DNA from: an uncultured Ruminococcus sp. | Lineage (GTDB): Bacteria > Bacillota > Clostridia > Oscillospirales > CAG-382 | Assembly (NCBI GenBank): GCA_902783535.1 | Contig: CACZRJ010000124.1 | Location: 1-6,341 of the forward strand | DNA length: 6,341 nucleotides | Direction: 5' to 3' | Shown here: one piece after another, positions 1 to 6,341 of the stretch | Position numbering within the stretch: the stretch's first letter is position 1 | Layout of the letters: each line of letters opens with the position of its first letter | The notes under the pieces: generated by a model | Database searches by the model: none | Told to the model about the DNA's origin: nothing | The model's input: the letters and a program-made list of their open reading frames with translations, nothing else | Made by a program: the position numbers and the translations under genes

Positions 1-25
1 GATGATGTCACCTATTAACAATTTT

Positions 26-39
26 TGCCGCATGCGGCA
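26..39. repeat. 14-bp perfect palindrome, repeat copy 1
   Basis: TGCCGCATGCGGCA equals its own reverse complement. Flanking bases extend the symmetry imperfectly: ACAA at 18-21 can pair with TTGT at 43-46, and TT at 15-16 with AA at 48-49, across an internal loop. As RNA it could form a 5-bp stem with a CATG loop. As DNA it resembles a dimer-protein operator. The T-run that follows is interrupted (GTTTTGT), so a terminator reading is weak. Confidence 0.7.
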
Positions 40-77
40 GTTTTGTAAAGTAGATGACGCCACCTATTAACAATTTT

Positions 78-91
78 TGCCGCATGCGGCA
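78..91. repeat. 14-bp perfect palindrome, repeat copy 2
   Basis: This is the same 14 bases as at 26-39, with the same flanks, exactly 52 bp downstream. Spacing of 52 bp is close to five helical turns, so two bound dimers would lie on roughly the same DNA face. That last point is inference only. Confidence 0.7.
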
Positions 92-131
92 GTTTTGTAA
101 AGAAGACGATGCCACTCATTTACTATTTCCG

Positions 132-168
132 ACGCAATCCCCGATTTTGAAAAGCACTGCGTTTTTTT
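132..168 (+). terminator. possible weak intrinsic terminator of an upstream gene
   Basis: ACGCA at 132-136 can pair with TGCGT at 158-162, followed by a run of seven T (162-168). The stem is only 5 bp and the loop 21 nt, much poorer than a standard intrinsic terminator. The T-run and its location between an upstream gene outside the window and the rimP promoter are the main support. Confidence 0.25.
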
Positions 169-189
169 GCATGAAAATGAAAAGACCTC

Positions 190-217
190 TTGCTTTTTCC
201 GTAAATGTGTGTATAAT
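190..217 (+). promoter_or_regulatory. sigma-A-type promoter for the rimP-nusA-infB operon
   Basis: A perfect -10 box TATAAT lies at 212-217. TTGCTT at 190-195 serves as a partial -35 box, with a 16-bp spacer. A TGTGTG run at 206-211 directly before the -10 resembles the extended -10 elements of Gram-positive promoters, though one base out of the usual register. An A-rich stretch (about 174-183) lies upstream of the -35 and could act as an UP element. Transcription would start near 224-226, giving a leader of about 68 nt before rimP. It is the only convincing promoter seen in the window. Confidence 0.7.
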
Positions 218-243
218 ATAGGTGAAAAGAAGATATAGCAGAC

Positions 244-269
244 GATGACTGGACTTGCGTCCGGTCATC
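244..269 (+). promoter_or_regulatory. 11-bp leader hairpin upstream of rimP
   Basis: GATGACTGGAC (244-254) pairs with GTCCGGTCATC (259-269) over 11 consecutive pairs, one of them T-G, closing a TTGC tetraloop. It lies inside the predicted leader and ends nine bases before the rimP Shine-Dalgarno sequence. No U-run follows, so it is not an intrinsic terminator. It could stabilise the operon mRNA, present the ribosome binding site or bind a regulator. An ATG at 245 in the rimP frame lies in this stem and has no ribosome binding site. Confidence 0.6.
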
Positions 270-292
270 TTGCATGTAAAGGAGATTTTCAC

Positions 293-934
293 ATGGCTGC
301 AAACGCAGGCGGAAAACAGTATATCAAGAATCCCGGCAAAAACATCGCCACCCGCGTCCGCGAGGCCATCGAGCAGCCGGTCGTCGACGCCGGATATTCC
401 ATCTGGGATGTCACCTTCTACAAAGACGTCTCCGAAATGGTCCTCGAAGTCTCGATCGACAAGAAGGACGGACCGATCGGAACGGACGACTGCATGGCGG
501 TGACGAACATCGTTGATCCGATCCTGGACGAGATGGATCCGATCGAAGACAGCTACAGTCTGATGGTGTCCGGCGGAGGATACATCCGCGACCTGCGACT
601 GGACGAGCACATCGACTACGCGATCGCGAACGGCTACCCCGTCGTCATCCGCACGTTCGTCTCCGTTTCCTTCGAGAACCTGGAAACAGCACCCGGCGCC
701 GAGGAGAAAACGGAAGCGAAAACCGGAAACAAGAAAGGCAAAGCGAAGAGCAAGGAAACCGGAAGCAAGCAGTGGGAAGGAAAGATCCTCTCCTACGACG
801 ACAACCTGCTCGAACTGGAGACAGACGCCGGAAAGATCAAACTCGACCGCAAACTGATCTCCAAGATCACCGCCATCTGCGACGAGCGCGGACGCGCGGC
901 GCTGATCCCTTCGGAGGACGAAGAGAACAAATAA
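293..934 (+). CDS. rimP: ribosome maturation factor RimP
   Basis: RimP helps mature the 30S subunit in the cytoplasm. The 213-residue protein has the N-terminal alpha/beta domain (about 15-118), with the family pattern GYSIWDV (34-40), VSIDKKDG (53-60), TDDC (64-67) and LDEMDPIEDSY (78-88), then a C-terminal Sm-like domain (about 116-195). The family is usually near 150 residues. The excess is a lysine-rich insert at about 131-160, with eight lysines in 138-160, placed in the first loop of the Sm-like domain before QWEGKI. The usual SSPGxxRPL signature is changed to SGGGYIRDL (93-101). The start at 293 follows AAAGGAG (278-284) at 8 nt; an in-frame ATG at 245 lacks a ribosome binding site and lies in a hairpin. 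Being first in the operon just before nusA is the standard place for rimP. Confidence 0.93.
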   Translation: MAANAGGKQYIKNPGKNIATRVREAIEQPVVDAGYSIWDVTFYKDVSEMVLEVSIDKKDGPIGTDDCMAVTNIVDPILDEMDPIEDSYSLMVSGGGYIRDLRLDEHIDYAIANGYPVVIRTFVSVSFENLETAPGAEEKTEAKTGNKKGKAKSKETGSKQWEGKILSYDDNLLELETDAGKIKLDRKLISKITAICDERGRAALIPSEDEENK

Positions 935-967
935 ACATCGGAATAAGAAAACTCGATACAGATCTGA

Positions 968-990
968 TTCCGGGCGTTCGCTGCCCGGAA
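968..990 (+). promoter_or_regulatory. 8-bp hairpin in the rimP-nusA spacer
   Basis: TTCCGGGC (968-975) pairs perfectly with GCCCGGAA (983-990) around a 7-nt loop. It sits in the only long spacer between rimP and nusA and ends five bases before the nusA Shine-Dalgarno. No T-run follows, so it should not terminate transcription by itself. Likely roles are an RNA processing or stabilising element, a NusA-responsive pause hairpin, or control of access to the nusA start. All of these are inference. Confidence 0.6.
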
Positions 991-995
991 AAGCG

Positions 996-1001
996 AAAGG
1001 A
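996..1001 (+). promoter_or_regulatory. Shine-Dalgarno that decides the nusA start
   Basis: AAAGGA touches the ATG at 1002 with no spacing but is 6 nt from the in-frame ATG at 1008. The second ATG is therefore the likely start, which shortens the protein by two residues. Confidence 0.7.
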
Positions 1002-1007
1002 ATGAAC

Positions 1008-2099
<1,092 letters not shown>

Positions 2100-2149
2100 C
2101 GCCCGGAAGAAAACGGCGGGTCAAATCAGAGAAAAACGAAGGTGTTTGA

Positions 2150-2434
2150 ATGACCGGACAGAAACCGAAACACGTCCCGGAACGGAAATGCATCTCCTGC
2201 GGAAAGCATCTGCCGAAGGCGGAAATGATACGCGTCGTCCGGACGACAGAAGGCGTCCCGATCATCGACAGAACCGGAAAGGCGGACGGACGCGGCGCAT
2301 ATCTCTGCGGAAGCAAGGAATGCTTATACTCCGCGAAAAAGGCCAGACGCCTGGACCGCGCATTGTCGGTGAAGATCCCGGAGTCGCTCTATGAAGAGAT
2401 TTCCGAGATTCGTGAAGAAGGCGGTGAGTCATGA
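2150..2434 (+). CDS. rnpM: RNase P modulator RnpM (YlxR, DUF448 family)
   Basis: This is a small cytoplasmic RNA-binding protein; the Bacillus subtilis homologue YlxR has been described as an RNase P modulator and renamed RnpM. The 94 residues show the family hallmarks: RKCISC (12-17), an IRVVRTTEGVPIID strand region (27-40), GRGAYLC (47-53), C58, and AKKARRLDRAL (62-72). The paired cysteines (C14/C17, C53/C58) could form a metal site, although many family members lack some of them. The start follows AAGG (2139-2142) with 7-nt spacing. The gene sits between nusA and ylxQ as in other Bacillota and its stop overlaps the ylxQ start (ATGA), so the two are probably translationally coupled. The effect on RNase P in this organism is inferred from the family. 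Confidence 0.93.
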   Translation: MTGQKPKHVPERKCISCGKHLPKAEMIRVVRTTEGVPIIDRTGKADGRGAYLCGSKECLYSAKKARRLDRALSVKIPESLYEEISEIREEGGES

Positions 2435-2787
2435 CGGACCGGAGATACGGGATCATCGGACTTGCCTACCGGGCCGGAAAGCTCGCGTACGGCACGAACA
2501 GCGTCATCGAAGCCGTCCGGAACGGCAAAGCGAAACTCGTCCTGGCTGCGGACGGGATCTCGGAGAACACCGCAAAGCAGCTGAGGGACAAAACGAATTA
2601 CCGCGCGGTCCCCTTGGAGTTCCTTCCCCTCTCCACAGAGGAGCTGGGAAAACTCATCGGAAAGACCGAGACCGCGGCCGTCGCGTTCCTGCAGGAAGGA
2701 TTCGTCGTTTCCTATCGAAAATCGTCCGATGCGCAAACCGGGTCTGCAGACAGGCAGAACGGCGGACAGAAATGTGAGGATAACTAA
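2431..2787 (+). CDS. ylxQ: YlxQ, L7Ae/L30e-family RNA-binding protein
   Basis: This 118-residue protein belongs to the L7Ae/L30e/S12e family, which binds kink-turn RNA; the cellular target of YlxQ is not well settled. The fold spans about residues 4-96 and shows IIGLAYRAGKLAYGTNSV (8-25), a family-typical GKAKLVLAADGISENT (32-47) and LGKLIGKTETAAVAF (72-86). Members usually end soon after this point; here a polar tail of about 22 residues (97-118, rich in Ser, Asp, Gln, Asn) continues to the infB start. Translation starts on the ATG that overlaps the rnpM stop, with GAAGG at 2417-2421 as ribosome binding site. The TAA stop shares its last base with the infB ATG (TAATG), a classical coupling arrangement. 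Confidence 0.92.
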   Translation: MTDRRYGIIGLAYRAGKLAYGTNSVIEAVRNGKAKLVLAADGISENTAKQLRDKTNYRAVPLEFLPLSTEELGKLIGKTETAAVAFLQEGFVVSYRKSSDAQTGSADRQNGGQKCEDN

Positions 2788-5153
2788 TGGCACAGAATAC
2801 TACGAAAAAAACCACCAGCGCGGAAGTCAGTCTCCGCGTCAACGATCTGTCGAAAGACTTCGACATGTCCAACAAGGAACTCATGGGCGTCCTTGAAGGC
2901 GTCGGCGTCTCCGTCAAGAACCATTCGGCCGTTCTCGAGCCGGAGGAGTTCGGGCTGCTTTTCGAAAAGCTGACGCAGGATCACCAGATCGACATCGGCG
3001 CGTTCTTCGCGAAATACGACGAGGTCAAGAAGGCGAAGCGCGAAGAGGAAAAGCGCAAGGCGGAAGAAAAGCGTCTCGCCGAAGAGGAAGAACGCCGCAA
3101 GGCGAAAGAGGCGATGGACGCCGCGCGGAAGAAGAAGCAGTCGCAGAAGCAGCAGAATCAGCAGCCGCAGAAGCAGCGTTCCAGAGACGAGGTCCGCATC
3201 GTGGACACCCGCGGAACGGTCAACGCCGATCTGTCCAAGTACGACGACAAACTGCTGAAATACGATTCGACGCTGCCGGACAATCATTCCGGTAAGCAGA
3301 AGATCAAAAAGAAGAACAAATTCGCCGATCAGCAGCCCCAGAAGGGCGGCGAACGCGGCAAGCCGAACCAGCAGCGCGGCAAGCAGAAACCGGTCAAGCC
3401 GAAGCCTGTCCAGCTGGTCATCTCCGTTCCGGACGAGATCACCGTCGCGGAGCTCGCCTCCCGTATGAAGAAGACGGTCGGCGACGTCGTCAAGAAACTG
3501 ATGGGCATGGGCGTCATGGCCGGCATCAACGATTTCATCGACTACGACACCGCGTATCTCGTCGCTGACGAATTCAAGATCGTCGTGAAGAAGGAAGTCA
3601 TCGTCTCGCTCGAAGAGCAGGCGATCGACAAGACCGAAGACACGGACGAAACGCTGAAACCGCGCGCGCCGATCGTTGTTGTCATGGGCCACGTCGACCA
3701 CGGCAAGACGTCCCTGCTCGACGCCATCCGCGACGCGCACGTCACCGCCGGCGAAGCGGGCGGCATCACGCAGCACATCGGCGCCTACAGCGTCCACGTG
3801 CACGACAAGGACATCACCTTCCTGGATACGCCCGGCCACGAGGCCTTCACGGCCATGCGCGCCAGAGGCGCGAATATGACGGACATCGCCATCCTGGTGG
3901 TCGCGGCGGACGACGGCATCATGCCGCAGACGGTCGAAGCGATCAACCACGCGAAAGCCGCGAACATCCCGATCATCGTCGCCATCAACAAGATGGACCG
4001 TCCCGGCGCGAATCCCGACAAGGTCATGACCGATCTGACCAACTACAATCTCGTTCCAGAAGCATGGGGCGGCGACACGATCTGCGTGCCGATCTCCGCT
4101 CTGAAGAAAACGGGCATCGACGAACTGCTCGACATGGTCCTTCTGACCGCCGAGATGCAGGATCTGAAGGCGAACCCCGACCGCAAGGCGCAGGGCGTCG
4201 TCGTCGAAGCGAAACTGGACAAGGGCAGAGGCGCCGTCGCGACCTTCCTGGTCCAGAAGGGCACGCTGCATACCGGAGACACCGTCATCGCCGGAACGGC
4301 CGTCGGCCGCGTCCGCGTCATGACGAACGACAAGGGCCGCACCGTCAAGGAAGCCGGTCCGTCCATCCCGGTCGAGGTCACGGGTCTGGCCGAAGTGCCG
4401 AACGCAGGCGATCCCTTCTTCGCCGTCAAGGACGAAAAAGCCGCCCGCGAACTGGCCGACCAGCGCAGAGCGGAAGAGAAGGAAGCGCGTCAGGAAGCGT
4501 CGAAAGTCAGTCTGGACGACCTGTTCAGCCAGATCGGCGGCGGCGTGAAAGACCTGAACATCATCGTCAAGGCGGACGTGCAGGGCTCCGCGGAAGCGGT
4601 CAAGCAGTCGCTTGAGAAACTGTCCAACGAGGAAGTCAAGGTCCGCGTCATCCACGCGGCCGTCGGCGGCATCACCGAGAGCGACGTCATGCTGGCGAAC
4701 GCGTCCAACGCGATCATCATCGGATTCAACATCCGTCCCGACCGGACGGCGACCGAAGCCGCTGCCCGTGACAAGGTCGAGATCCGCACCTACCGGATCA
4801 TCTACGAATGCATCGGCGAAGTGGAGGCGGCCATGAAGGGCATGCTCGCGCCGGAATTCAAGGAGAAGGTCCTCGGACATGCCGAAGTGCGCCAGACGAT
4901 CCACGTCCCGAACGTCGGAACGATCGCCGGCTCGTACATCACGGACGGCAAAGTCGAACGGAACTCCCAGATCCGCGTTCTGCGCGACAGCGTCGTCATC
5001 TTCGAAGACAAGATCTCCTCGCTGCGCCGGTTCAAGGACGACGTCAAGGAAGTCAATGAAGGCTACGAGTGCGGTATCGGACTCGAGCGGTTCAACGACA
5101 TCAAGGAAGGCGACGTGCTCGAAGCGTTCATCATGGAGGAGGTCGCCCGCTGA
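2787..5153 (+). CDS. infB: translation initiation factor IF-2
   Basis: IF2 is the GTPase that positions initiator fMet-tRNA on the 30S subunit and promotes 50S joining. The 788 residues contain an IF2-N subdomain (about 13-65), a charged helical segment rich in Glu/Lys/Arg (about 78-118), a Gln/Lys-rich linker (118-210), a second IF2-N subdomain (about 213-263), the G domain (about 294-465), domain II, then C1 and the fMet-tRNA-binding C2 domain. All GTPase motifs are intact: G1 GHVDHGKT (301-308), G2 Thr328 in GGITQHIG, G3 DTPGHE (347-352), G4 NKMD (401-404) and G5 SAL (437-439). TRGTVNADLSKYDDKL (141-156) resembles a segment I recall from clostridial IF2 linkers. Start: GAGGA (2776-2780), 6 nt before ATG 2787, overlapping the ylxQ stop by one base. 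Its TGA overlaps the rbfA ATG. Confidence 0.98.
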   Translation: MAQNTTKKTTSAEVSLRVNDLSKDFDMSNKELMGVLEGVGVSVKNHSAVLEPEEFGLLFEKLTQDHQIDIGAFFAKYDEVKKAKREEEKRKAEEKRLAEEEERRKAKEAMDAARKKKQSQKQQNQQPQKQRSRDEVRIVDTRGTVNADLSKYDDKLLKYDSTLPDNHSGKQKIKKKNKFADQQPQKGGERGKPNQQRGKQKPVKPKPVQLVISVPDEITVAELASRMKKTVGDVVKKLMGMGVMAGINDFIDYDTAYLVADEFKIVVKKEVIVSLEEQAIDKTEDTDETLKPRAPIVVVMGHVDHGKTSLLDAIRDAHVTAGEAGGITQHIGAYSVHVHDKDITFLDTPGHEAFTAMRARGANMTDIAILVVAADDGIMPQTVEAINHAKAANIPIIVAINKMDRPGANPDKVMTDLTNYNLVPEAWGGDTICVPISALKKTGIDELLDMVLLTAEMQDLKANPDRKAQGVVVEAKLDKGRGAVATFLVQKGTLHTGDTVIAGTAVGRVRVMTNDKGRTVKEAGPSIPVEVTGLAEVPNAGDPFFAVKDEKAARELADQRRAEEKEARQEASKVSLDDLFSQIGGGVKDLNIIVKADVQGSAEAVKQSLEKLSNEEVKVRVIHAAVGGITESDVMLANASNAIIIGFNIRPDRTATEAAARDKVEIRTYRIIYECIGEVEAAMKGMLAPEFKEKVLGHAEVRQTIHVPNVGTIAGSYITDGKVERNSQIRVLRDSVVIFEDKISSLRRFKDDVKEVNEGYECGIGLERFNDIKEGDVLEAFIMEEVAR

Positions 5154-5545
5154 TGGGCGCCTACAGGCAGGACCGCGTCAACGACGCGGTCGCCCGCGAA
5201 ATGACGGAGCTTCTGCGGAGGGCGAAGGACCCGCGGATCAGCGGCGCCTTCGTCAGCGTCTCCGGCGCGCGCGTTTCCGGAGACCTTTCCCAGGCGAAAA
5301 TCTACTATTCTGTGCTCGGACCCGACGAGGGCGTGGAAGAAGGGCTGAAGTCCGCTTCCGGATATCTCCGGAGCGAACTCGCCCGCACGCTGAACCTCCG
5401 CGTCACGCCGAAGCTGATCTTCGTGCGCGACCACGGTCCCGAGCGCGCGATGGATATCGCTCTTCTTCTGAAGGAGGAAAAAGAACATGCGTCGTCAGCA
5501 AACAGCGACAACCAATCCGGAGACGGCCCGGACGAGGATCAATGA
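5153..5545 (+). CDS. rbfA: 30S ribosome-binding factor RbfA
   Basis: RbfA is a cold-shock-linked 30S assembly factor that binds near the 5' end of 16S rRNA. The 130 residues form one KH-like domain (about 4-108): RQDRVNDAVAREMTELLRR (5-23), DPRISGAFVSVSGARVSGDL (26-45), SQAKIYYSVLG (46-56) and the interrupted helix SASGYLRSELARTL (67-80) carrying the AxG-type kink, here A68-S69-G70. It starts on the ATG overlapping the infB stop (TGATG), with AGGAGG at 5137-5142 inside infB. An in-frame upstream extension to 5069 is only infB read in another frame. The last 20 or so residues (EHASSANSDNQS onward) are an acidic, probably disordered tail beyond the usual family end, and they are encoded by the 59 nt shared out of frame with the next gene. 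Confidence 0.95.
   Translation: MGAYRQDRVNDAVAREMTELLRRAKDPRISGAFVSVSGARVSGDLSQAKIYYSVLGPDEGVEEGLKSASGYLRSELARTLNLRVTPKLIFVRDHGPERAMDIALLLKEEKEHASSANSDNQSGDGPDEDQ
5471..5477 (+). promoter_or_regulatory. strong Shine-Dalgarno for the DHH gene inside rbfA
   Basis: AAGGAGG matches the anti-Shine-Dalgarno consensus and lies 9 nt before ATG 5487. It encodes part of the RbfA Lys-Glu-Glu-Lys segment. It decides the start of the downstream gene, since no other ATG lies in that frame before the first catalytic motif. Confidence 0.8.
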
Positions 5546-6341
5546 GCAGGAGGCAGTCCGGTTCTTTGCGGAACGGGACGCCTTTCTTATCTACACCCAC
5601 AACGGACCGGACGCGGACACGCTCGGTTCCGCCGCCGCGCTCGTATTGGGACTGCGGCAGATCGGAAAGGAAGCGTACGCGTTCAACCGGGAAGGGATCC
5701 TCAGAAATCTGACTTTCCTGAACGACGGGCATCCGTTCGTCGAATCGCTTTCATCGCTCCCTGAAAAGGATTATGTCCGCGTGTCCGTCGACATCGCGAG
5801 CATGAAAATGGTCTCCGAGGAAGACCGGATCCCGTTCGAGCTGTCGATCGACCACCATATGATCTGCACGGTGGCATGCGAAAAACTCCTGCTCCGTCCG
5901 CGCGACCCCGCGGCAGGACAGATCGTTTTCGATCTTCTGAAAAAACTCGGTGTCAGGTTCGACAAGACCATCTCGACCGCGCTCTACGCCGCGATCAGCT
6001 CGGACAGCGGCGGATTCCGCTACGATTCCACGAATCCGAAGACCATGCGGATGGCCGCGAAGCTGATGGAGTCGGGGATCGATTTCGCGAAGATCAACCG
6101 GCAGCTGTTCGACACCCGGTCGATCGCCCGCGTGAAACTGGAGTCGCTCGCAGGCAGCAAAGTCGAACTGTACGCGAACGGACAGATTGCGCTCATCTGC
6201 CTGTCGAAGCGGGATATGGATTCCTGCGGCGCGACGGCGTACGACGCGGTCGGGCTGAACGACATCGCGCGCAGGATCGAAGGCGTCGAGATCTCGGCCG
6301 TCATCCGGCCGGAAAAAGGGCATTACAAATGCTCCTTCCGC
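5487..6341 (+). CDS. nrnA: DHH-family phosphoesterase, NrnA-like (3' end outside window)
   Basis: NrnA-type enzymes are Mn-dependent exonucleases that degrade short oligonucleotides, and some also dephosphorylate pAp. 285 codons are present; the frame is open at the right edge. The DHH domain motifs are visible: HNGPDAD (38-44) followed by TLGS, Asp102 in SVDIAS, IDHH (121-124), and SSDSGGF with Asp173, then TMRMAAKLMESG typical of the family. The window ends at residues KCSFR, just where the DHHA1 domain with its GGGH motif should follow; a full protein would be about 310-330 residues. Differences from consensus: Cys127 stands where DHHxxN has Asn, and the usual AxTxE segment after it reads DPAAGQIVF. 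The start overlaps rbfA by 59 nt in another frame. The position after rbfA fits nrnA. Oligoribonuclease versus pAp activity cannot be told from this fragment. Confidence 0.88.
   Translation, partial: MRRQQTATTNPETARTRINEQEAVRFFAERDAFLIYTHNGPDADTLGSAAALVLGLRQIGKEAYAFNREGILRNLTFLNDGHPFVESLSSLPEKDYVRVSVDIASMKMVSEEDRIPFELSIDHHMICTVACEKLLLRPRDPAAGQIVFDLLKKLGVRFDKTISTALYAAISSDSGGFRYDSTNPKTMRMAAKLMESGIDFAKINRQLFDTRSIARVKLESLAGSKVELYANGQIALICLSKRDMDSCGATAYDAVGLNDIARRIEGVEISAVIRPEKGHYKCSFR

Larger units (their letters stand above)
1..154. repeat. 52-bp tandem repeat, two near-identical copies plus one decayed copy
   Basis: Units lie at 1-50, 53-102 and 105-154 and keep an exact 52-bp register. Copies 1 and 2 differ only at 6/58 and 8/60, and 9-50 is identical to 61-102. 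Copy 3 aligns without gaps to copy 2 at 34 of 50 positions, so it looks like an older, diverged unit. Copies 1 and 2 each contain a 14-bp perfect palindrome, which copy 3 has lost. The window begins inside the array, so more copies may lie upstream. No protein signal is visible here. The array sits upstream of the rimP promoter and could be operator sites, a tandem hairpin region after the preceding gene, or a neutral repeat; the sequence does not decide. Confidence 0.85.

Noticed and set aside
179..199. AAAAG/CTTTT hairpin overlapping the -35 region
   Set aside because: Five A-T-rich pairs in a naturally A- and T-rich promoter region are expected by chance.
274..279. ATG-TAA minimal start-stop just before the rimP ribosome binding site
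   Set aside because: It has no Shine-Dalgarno of its own, and a two-codon match is expected by chance.
245..292. Upstream in-frame rimP start at 245 adding 16 residues
   Set aside because: No ribosome binding site precedes it and it lies in the stem of the leader hairpin, whereas ATG 293 has a strong AAAGGAG at good spacing.
3114..3116. Internal infB start (Met110) for a shorter IF2 form
   Set aside because: The purine-rich stretch before it is just the Lys/Glu codon run and spacing is too short for a convincing ribosome binding site, although internal IF2 isoforms are known in other bacteria.
2784..4904. 706-codon open frame on the - strand across infB
   Set aside because: Its codons are exact reverse complements of the infB codons, so it stays open simply because infB avoids TTA, CTA and TCA codons. 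The product is a low-complexity Asp/Arg/Val/Phe-rich sequence with no domain, and infB is unmistakable on the + strand.
5751..6323. 190-codon - strand frame across the DHH gene
   Set aside because: Reverse-complement shadow of the DHH codons; no family features, and the + strand protein shows clear catalytic motifs.

Overview
The window carries the 5' and middle parts of the conserved bacterial nusA-infB operon, all on the + strand: rimP, nusA, rnpM (ylxR), ylxQ, infB, rbfA and the start of a DHH-family nrnA-like gene that runs off the right edge. The rnpM-ylxQ pair between nusA and infB, a short NusA without C-terminal acidic repeats, and an nrnA-type DHH gene right after rbfA together point to Bacillota. 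The GC-rich coding sequence (strong preference for G/C at third positions) suggests a GC-rich clostridial lineage rather than Bacillus. I cannot name the genus.

Layout. Positions 1-292 are an AT-richer intergenic leader. It holds a 52-bp-period tandem repeat (two nearly identical copies, each with a 14-bp perfect palindrome, and a decayed third copy), a T-run, a sigma-A-type promoter near 190-217 and an 11-bp hairpin just before the rimP ribosome binding site. rimP (293-934) is separated from nusA (1008-2099) by 73 nt that contain an 8-bp perfect hairpin. A 50-nt gap leads to rnpM (2150-2434). From there the genes are compressed: rnpM/ylxQ overlap by ATGA, ylxQ/infB by TAATG, infB/rbfA by TGATG, and rbfA and the DHH gene overlap out of frame by 59 nt.

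Functionally the operon couples transcription and translation: RimP and RbfA mature the 30S subunit, NusA controls elongation, pausing and termination, RnpM and YlxQ are small RNA-binding proteins, IF2 delivers initiator tRNA, and NrnA-type enzymes degrade short oligonucleotides (and pAp in some members). One promoter is visible, ahead of rimP.

I found no mobile element, CRISPR, tRNA, toxin or defence gene, and no evidence for a new multi-gene system. Genes and order are ordinary. The points worth checking are the tandem palindromic repeat, the two hairpins in front of ribosome binding sites, a lysine-rich insertion in RimP, the long rbfA/nrnA overlap, and departures from family consensus in RimP and the DHH protein.
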